Below the pieces are notes generated by a model. That model was not told the origin of the DNA. It saw nothing but the letters and a program-made list of their open reading frames with translations, and searched no databases. Position numbers and translations under genes: made by a program. Shown here one piece after another: positions 1 through 5,400 of a DNA stretch of 6,604 bases (positions are counted from its first letter, which is position 1; every line of letters starts with the position of its first letter). Origin of the DNA: an uncultured Intrasporangium sp. (GTDB taxonomy: Bacteria; Actinomycetota; Actinomycetes; Actinomycetales; Dermatophilaceae); contig CALMNV010000341.1 of the NCBI GenBank assembly GCA_937873285.1, forward strand, positions 1-6,604, given 5' to 3'.

Positions 1-2
1 CA

Positions 3-2393
3 GCGCCCGCGCCGGGCGCCGTGCTCGCCGCGCCGGACCCGCGCTGGACGGCGGCGGACCAGCTGCCCGTGGACAGCGACTACGGCTCCTTCCTTCCAGC
101 GGTGACGCGGTGGCCGTCAGTCGAGGCCTTCTCGGACGCTCCTGACTGGAGCCCGGGCGTGCACGTCGTCGACCTCCCGTCGGGCCTTCATGTGGACCTC
201 TACCTCGGCGGGGACCCGGCCACCATCGCCGAGGATCGCGCCCTGCCGGTGATCTTCTCGGGCGCCGTGTCGAAGCGAAACGGCAGCCCCGGGCCGTTCT
301 TCTCCGGCATCGGGCTCGGCAGGAGCATCGGCTCACCCTTCGTCGCCCTCAGCGACGCGACCCTCAACATGGACCGCGAGCTCACCCTTGCCTGGTATGC
401 CGGCCGGTGCGGGGACGGGCTCCAGCACGCGACGCTCGCCCTGCTCACCGCGGTGTCCGCGCGCTACGGCCGAGAGCTGGTGCTCGTCGGCGGCTCGGGC
501 GGCGGGTTTGCGTCGCTGCTCAACGCCGCACGGCTCGACGTCCCGGCCTCAGCCTTCGTGTGGAACCCGCAGACGGACCTGCTCGACTACCACCCGCGGA
601 TCCTCGCGCAGTATCTGACGCGGGCGTTGCCGGCCAGCCTCGCCGTGGTGGCGGCGATGTCCCGTGAGGAGCGCTCCGCCGCCTTGCTGGCCGGCGGCGT
701 GGAGCACCGCGTGCGCCGCGCCGGGGCCGCGCCCGGCCAGCGCCGGGTGCTCTACCTGCAGAACGCCGGGGACGGCCACGTCATCGGTCACGCGGCGCCC
801 TACCTGGAGCAGGGGCAGATGCGGCATACCGGGGGCGGCCGGTGGGCCGATGCCGAGGGCGTGCTGGTGGTCATCTCGGCCTTCGGCGAGGGGCACGACC
901 CGCCTCCGCGCGAGGTCCTCGTCGAGGGGCTGCGAGCGATGCTCGACGCCTCGACGAGCCCCACGGAGGTCGTCGACCTGCTCCAGAGCCGCAGCCTGCT
1001 GCCGAGCACGGGGCTGGAGACGCTGCCCCGCGATCTGCGGGCGGAGGCCCAGAGCCTGCGGGAGAGCCTGTCCCTCACCGCGCGCCGGGATGCCAGTGGG
1101 CAGATTCGGGCCTCCCTGCAGTGGCAGGGCCTTCCGAACCGCTACGGCGGGATCAGCACGAGCTTCGAGCTCGCTGGCGGCGAGGCGACGGTCACGCGAA
1201 GCCATCGAGCAAACGCCGTCGTCGTGCCGGACGCCCCCACCGGCGTCTCCCGCGTCACCGCCCGGGTCCTCGACGGCTTCCAGCACGAGCTCTTCCAGCT
1301 CGAGGCCGACCTGCAGGCCGATCCGCAGCGGCTGGGGACCTACATCGTGGGCAGCTGCGTCGCCCGAGACTCCTTCGAGTTCCTCGACCCGCGCTTCTTC
1401 GCGCTGCGCGGCTATCTGGCCCGGCAGAGCCTCATCAGCGCCTTCGGCCGGCCCGCGAGGCAGCCGATGGACCCGGCCCGGCTGTCGAGCCCCTTCCAGC
1501 GGCGGATGCTCGAGGCGGACGCCGAGTCCGCCCTGCCAGAGCTCCTCCGGGAGGCCGCGCCGGAGGTGGACCTGCTCCTCTGGGACCTCGTCGACGAGCG
1601 CCTCGGCGTGCTGGACCATCCCGACGGCGGGGTGAGCACCGACTCTGTCGAGCTGCGCACCCACCGGGTGCGCTCGACGGCCGACACGCTCACCTCCACA
1701 CCCTTCGGATCCGTGCAGCACCTCGACCGCTTCACGGCGGCGCTGCCGGCGTGGCGGGACCTGCTCGTCGAGCTGGAGCTGCTGGGACGCACGGTCCTCG
1801 TCGCCCCCCCCTGGGCGGCCCGGTCCACCACCGGTGAGCCGATCCCCACCAGCTTCGGCCTCAGCGCGACGGAGGCCAACCGGCTGACGCAGCCGTATCT
1901 CGAGCGCGCGGTCGAGGTGCTCGGCGTGCCGGTGGTCGGTCGCTCCCTGCCCGCCCCGACCGCCCTGCCCACGCACCAGTGGGGCCTTGCGCCCTTCCAC
2001 TACGACGACACCACCTATCGGCAGCTCGCCACCGAGGTCTCGGCCACCGCTGCCACCCTGTGCCGGCCATTCGGGTGGGCCGAGGACCCCTCCGCGCGCA
2101 CGAGGATCCCCACCGCGCAGCAGCGCAGCCCGGCCGGCAGGGACGTGCTCTCCGTGTCGCTGACCCAGACGGGCCCTCTGGAGGTGACCGCCACGGTCAC
2201 AGCGTCCGACATGCTCTCCTGCGCCTTCGCGCTGCATGACCGGGCTCAGCAGCTCGCCATCACCCCATATCAGCGGACCGGCACGCACACCTTCCGCGTG
2301 CCCAAGCCGGACGTCTACCGTTGTCGCGCCTACGTGCTGCAGGTCGGCGGGCAGCGCATCCCCGTGGTCAGCTCAGCCCTTCGCGTGCGCTGA
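3..2393 (+). CDS. Alpha/beta-hydrolase-like plus DUF6270 (SGNH-like) fusion protein, 5' end probably outside window
   Basis: Probable surface-glycan esterase or acyltransferase; substrate unknown. Residues are counted from a GTG at 21. That GTG has no Shine-Dalgarno-like sequence and the frame is open back to base 3 (A-P-A-P-G-A before it), so the real start is probably upstream. Order of parts: alpha/beta-hydrolase-like domain (about 45-310), beta-rich spacer (about 345-435), DUF6270-like domain (about 440-680), C-terminal beta domain (about 705-790), stop TGA at 2391. No signal peptide or membrane helix is visible, so the visible part looks cytoplasmic. It converges on a multi-domain glycosyltransferase gene 39 bases away, which supports a role in polymer modification. 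Family knowledge: alpha/beta and SGNH folds both include sugar O-acetyl esterases and acyltransferases. The actual reaction is inferred. Frame, strand and stop are secure; function is moderate. Confidence 0.9.
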   Translation, partial: APAPGAVLAAPDPRWTAADQLPVDSDYGSFLPAVTRWPSVEAFSDAPDWSPGVHVVDLPSGLHVDLYLGGDPATIAEDRALPVIFSGAVSKRNGSPGPFFSGIGLGRSIGSPFVALSDATLNMDRELTLAWYAGRCGDGLQHATLALLTAVSARYGRELVLVGGSGGGFASLLNAARLDVPASAFVWNPQTDLLDYHPRILAQYLTRALPASLAVVAAMSREERSAALLAGGVEHRVRRAGAAPGQRRVLYLQNAGDGHVIGHAAPYLEQGQMRHTGGGRWADAEGVLVVISAFGEGHDPPPREVLVEGLRAMLDASTSPTEVVDLLQSRSLLPSTGLETLPRDLRAEAQSLRESLSLTARRDASGQIRASLQWQGLPNRYGGISTSFELAGGEATVTRSHRANAVVVPDAPTGVSRVTARVLDGFQHELFQLEADLQADPQRLGTYIVGSCVARDSFEFLDPRFFALRGYLARQSLISAFGRPARQPMDPARLSSPFQRRMLEADAESALPELLREAAPEVDLLLWDLVDERLGVLDHPDGGVSTDSVELRTHRVRSTADTLTSTPFGSVQHLDRFTAALPAWRDLLVELELLGRTVLVAPPWAARSTTGEPIPTSFGLSATEANRLTQPYLERAVEVLGVPVVGRSLPAPTALPTHQWGLAPFHYDDTTYRQLATEVSATAATLCRPFGWAEDPSARTRIPTAQQRSPAGRDVLSVSLTQTGPLEVTATVTASDMLSCAFALHDRAQQLAITPYQRTGTHTFRVPKPDVYRCRAYVLQVGGQRIPVVSSALRVR
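153..950 (+). other. Domain: alpha/beta-hydrolase fold with intact-looking catalytic triad
   Basis: Residues about 45-310 of the + strand protein. The strand-turn-helix V-L-V-G-G-S-G-G-G-F-A-S-L at 154-166 is a typical nucleophile elbow, with Ser159 (bases 495-497) as nucleophile. A later strand, V-L-Y-L-Q-N-A-G-D-G-H, puts Asp251 (771-773) where the fold's acid sits. The next strand, V-L-V-V-I-S-A-F-G-E-G-H, puts His291 (891-893) at the catalytic histidine position. The segments S-D-A-T-L, L-A-W-Y-A-G and W-N-P-Q-T-D resemble a group of glycan-locus hydrolases related to accessory-Sec Asp2, a carbohydrate O-acetyltransferase; this resemblance is from memory and tentative. Triad assignment is inferred from order and spacing. 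Confidence 0.7.
1053..1325 (+). other. Domain: beta-rich spacer between the two hydrolase modules
   Basis: Residues about 345-435. Alternating hydrophobic strands (S-L-S-L-T-A-R-R, I-R-A-S-L-Q-W-Q, S-T-S-F-E-L-A, V-S-R-V-T-A-R-V-L-D) look like a small beta sandwich. It may position the two catalytic modules or bind glycan. I do not recognise a named family. Confidence 0.4.
1338..2060 (+). other. Domain: DUF6270-like, SGNH-hydrolase-like
   Basis: Residues about 440-680. It opens with Y-I-V-G-S-C-V-A-R-D-S-F-E-F, the G-S-C-x-x-R-D signature I associate with DUF6270, where the Ser (residue 445, bases 1353-1355) stands at the position of an SGNH block I nucleophile. Further matches are R-Q-S-L-I-S-A-F (468-475), S-P-F-Q-R-R-M (490-496), L-L-W-D-L-V-D-E-R-L-G-V (519-530) and H-Q-W-G-L-A-P-F-H-Y-D (652-662). 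The last supplies His660 as candidate catalytic histidine near the domain end, as in SGNH block V. Family assignment is from remembered signatures; catalytic roles are inferred. Proteins of this family tend to sit in surface-polymer loci. Confidence 0.65.
1804..1811 (+). repeat. Eight-cytosine homopolymer inside the DUF6270-like domain
   Basis: Eight consecutive C bases lie within codons for Ala595-Pro596-Pro597. The frame continues intact into the conserved-looking H-Q-W-G-L-A-P-F-H-Y segment, so the assembled sequence is consistent with a functional gene. Tracts of this length can slip in replication and are common sites of sequencing error. Confidence 0.8.
2133..2390 (+). other. Domain: C-terminal beta-strand module
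   Basis: Residues about 705-790. Repeated strand-like segments (V-L-S-V-S-L-T-Q, L-E-V-T-A-T-V-T, C-A-F-A-L-H, H-T-F-R-V, Y-R-C-R-A-Y-V-L-Q-V) suggest an immunoglobulin-like or carbohydrate-binding fold. No named family recognised. The upstream junction (about 688-704) is Pro/Ser/Arg-rich and looks like a linker. Confidence 0.35.
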
Positions 2394-2432
2394 CGACCGG
2401 GCGACGCCGACCCGGCCACCGGCCTCCCTCGG
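2394..2432. other. Convergent intergenic gap, no convincing terminator
   Basis: The 39 bases between the two stop codons (TGA at 2391-2393 and, on the other strand, TGA at 2433-2435) hold only weak structure. There is a 5-bp stem CCGGG/CCCGG (2397-2401 with 2411-2415, 9-base loop) and no T tract on either side. A 10-base direct repeat, CCCGGCCACC, occurs at 2411-2420 and again at 2454-2463 inside the minus-strand gene. Termination may be Rho-dependent or shared by both transcripts; I cannot tell from sequence. Confidence 0.5.
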
Positions 2433-5400
2433 TCAGGGGCGCTTCCCCCGCGGCCCGGCCACCAGGCGCAGCAGTGCGGCGGTGACCTCCGACTGGGCGA
2501 AGCGCTCCCGGGCGACCCGCTGGTATGCCGCCGGGTCGCGTTGCGCGGTCGCGACCCGGTCGACGAGGTGCGCCACCGTCGGGCTGATCCACTCGCGCGG
2601 GTAGATCAGGTCCGACCCCGGCCAGGCGAGGAGCGCGGGCAGCGCACCGCTCGCGGCGCCGTCGGCGACGGTGAGGTGGAAGGACTCGAAGTCGCTGACC
2701 GATAGCGCCACGCCGATGCCGGCATACCACTGCGGCATGTCGTCGCCGTGCCCGTCGAAGACCACCGCCCCCGGATGGGCGGCGTCGATCCGCTCGGCTC
2801 GCGCGAGCTGGCTGTCGTAGTAGGCCATCTCGTCGGGCCGCTGCTGCATCCACGGGTAGTCCGCAGGGGTCTTGCCCTTGATCCGGAGCCGGTAGCGGCC
2901 GTCCCGGGCGAGCAGCACCTCGACGACGTCCAGGGCAAGGTCGAGCCGCTTCAGCTGCGGGACGATCCCGACCAGGCCCACCGCCCACCGCGCCTCGCCG
3001 GACTTGGGCAGGTCGAGCGCCGTGACGTCGACGGCGTTGGGCACGACGTGGCACTTCTCCCGCGGCAGGCCGTGGCTGTGGATCGCCGCCTCCCGCACGA
3101 GGTCGCCGACGAAGACGTATGCCGCCACAGCCTCGTGCCGGATCTGGGCCAGGTGCGGCCGGCGCAGCTCCTGCGAGTGCACCCGCACCACCAGCCGCTG
3201 CCCGGGGTGGACCCGCCGCGAATACCACACGGCGTTGCCGAGCGCCCATTCGCAGAGCACGACGTCGGCCCGCCCGAGCAGCTCCTCCGAGTGCTCCTCG
3301 TCGTGCTGGGTGTGACTGCGCCACTCGTCGAGCAGCACCTCGGCCCCGGCGTCCTCCAGGCCGCTCAGCAGGAAGTCGGCGAACTTCAGGTCGTGTCCCG
3401 CGACGACGACGGTGCGCCCGGCCAGGTCCCCGACACCGGCACCCTCGAGGTCGCCGGTCGCGTCGAGGGCACCGGCAGCACCTCCCACCGGGGACCGGGA
3501 GGGCTCGGGCTCCCAAGGCACGAGCAGCTTGACCCCACGGAGGGAGTCCGAGCGCAGTGCCGCGTCGAGGTCGCCGACCCGCGCGACCACCGGCGCCGCG
3601 ACGAGACCCCCGCCGGAGTCCACGCACCCGACGGGTGTCGCCAGCGGCCGGCCGTGCTCGAGCTCGGGGTCGCTCACGGCCCCGATCCGCTCCCAGCTGC
3701 CGAAGCGCGTCGCGAGCAGCAGGTCCTCGAAGTGGGTCCGAGACACCGGGGCGGCCAGCCGTCCCCACAAGGCGACGTCCCCGCCGCCCTGCCCCGCGCG
3801 GTCCTGCCCAGTGCCGTCCCCGCGGTCCTGCCCAGTGCCGTCCTGCTCAGCGCCGTCCTCGTCGGCGCGCACCACCCCGGTCCACGGTGAGACGTGCACC
3901 CCGAGGGGCTCGAGCGCCCTGGTCGCGGCCTCCAGACCGTCGGTGACCTCCACCCGGCGCGGCAGCACCGACTGGGCGGCCACCGCCGCGACGAGCTCGG
4001 GGCGGCTCCCGTCGAGCACGACGGCATACGACGGCAGACCGGGAGCGGTGACCGGGATGCCGGCCGTGCGCGCGACGATGGTCAGCGCGGTGTCCACGGT
4101 GTGCGCGCGCAGCACGGCCCGCAGCTGCAGCCACGCCTCGCGCAGGCGGGACTGCGGGTCGCGGGCCCAGTCGTGCAGCAGCGCCCGCCACACGGCGCCC
4201 TCCCCCGTGCTCGGGATGGCCGAGCCGAAGGTCTCCTCGATGCCCCGCCCGGGCCCGGAGAGGACCACCCCGCCGCACGCGGCGACCTCGACGACCCGCC
4301 GGGAGAACATCGAGGGCGAGTCGGCGACGGAGTTGACGTTGAGGTTGGCCAGGTGTGACTTGTAGGAGTCGATGACCTCGCCGTAGGGCAGGCTGCCGCG
4401 CACGTGCCGCCGGAACTCCGGCGGGAACGAGTAGGGCGAGTCGGGGACCGCCAGCTGCCGGTCGTAGATGGCGAGGCCGTGTGGGCGGGCCGCGCCGAGC
4501 AGCCGGGCCAGCTCGGCCGACCGCTGCGCGTAGCGCTCGCCGTAGTAGGTGCCGGCGTAGGCGACGGTCCGCTCGAACGGCCGCCCGCCGGGCAGCGGGT
4601 TGTGGATCCGCGGCTGCGCGTAGAAGGGCAGCGACGAGGCGGTGCGGACCCGGCCGACGCCGGCGCGCAGATACCGCAACACCATGTTGCCGTCGGTGGT
4701 GAAGACGTGGTCGCATCGGCTCGCGGTGGCCACGAACCGGGCGAAGTGCACCGGGTCCTCCTTGTTCCAGAACACGCTCGGTATGCCGCGCTGCCGGGCC
4801 GCCGCGAGCAGGCCGGCCATGGCCCGGTCCTCCTCCTCGGAGTAGTAGCCGACGCCCCGGTGCCACTGGCCGCCGTTGCCCTCCCACGCGGACTCGACGA
4901 ACACCAGGTCCAGGCCGTCGAGCTGGGCCGCCCAGTCGTGCCGGTCGAGGGGCACGACCTGCACCGAGGCGGCGAGGGTCGAGGTGGTGAACTCGTCAGC
5001 GACGAGGCCCACCCGCAGGCCGGCGAGCGACCGGCCCCGCGCCACGTCGACGCTCGCCCGGTGCCGGGCGTCGGCGACGGCGTGGGCCTCGCGCATGGTG
5101 GCCCCCAGCGCGCGCCAGTTGCGCTCGTCGAGGCACCACAGCCGGCCGGCGCGGCCGAGGTCGGCCCGCAGCTGCGGCTGCTCGATGAGGCGGCCCAGCA
5201 CGTCGGCGAGCGCCGCGGCGTCGCCGGCGGGGAAGAGCACGGCGCGCTCCTCGCCGGCGCCTGCGATGTCGCTGTGCGGGGCGACGTCGGAGAGCACGAC
5301 CGCCTTGGCGGCGCTCAGGGCCTCGAGCGGCTTGAGCGGGGAGACCATCTCGGTGACCGGCAGCGACAGGCGCGGGCAGGGCATGATCTCGAAGAGGCTG

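Noticed and set aside
549..2288. Long minus-strand open frame of 579 codons opposite the hydrolase fusion gene
   Set aside because: Arg/Gly/Ala-rich low-complexity translation with no recognisable domain, lying antisense to a gene with clear motifs; a usual shadow frame in very GC-rich DNA.
2394..2432. Small gene or regulatory RNA in the gap between the two genes
   Set aside because: Only 39 bases, with no promoter-like or strong structural signal.
2436..2448. GGGG-loop-CCCC hairpin at the 3' end of the minus-strand gene as a terminator
   Set aside because: Four base pairs, inside the coding region, no adjacent T run; too weak to call.
3442..3469. Inverted repeat CCCTCGA ... TCGAGGG with 14-base spacer
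   Set aside because: Only 7 bp, inside coding sequence for a Gly/Ala linker, no T tract; expected by chance in GC-rich DNA.
2748..3890. Plus-strand open frame of 380 codons opposite the glycosyltransferase gene
   Set aside because: Translation is His/Arg/Pro-rich without domains, and the opposite strand has well-conserved GT4 motifs; a shadow frame.
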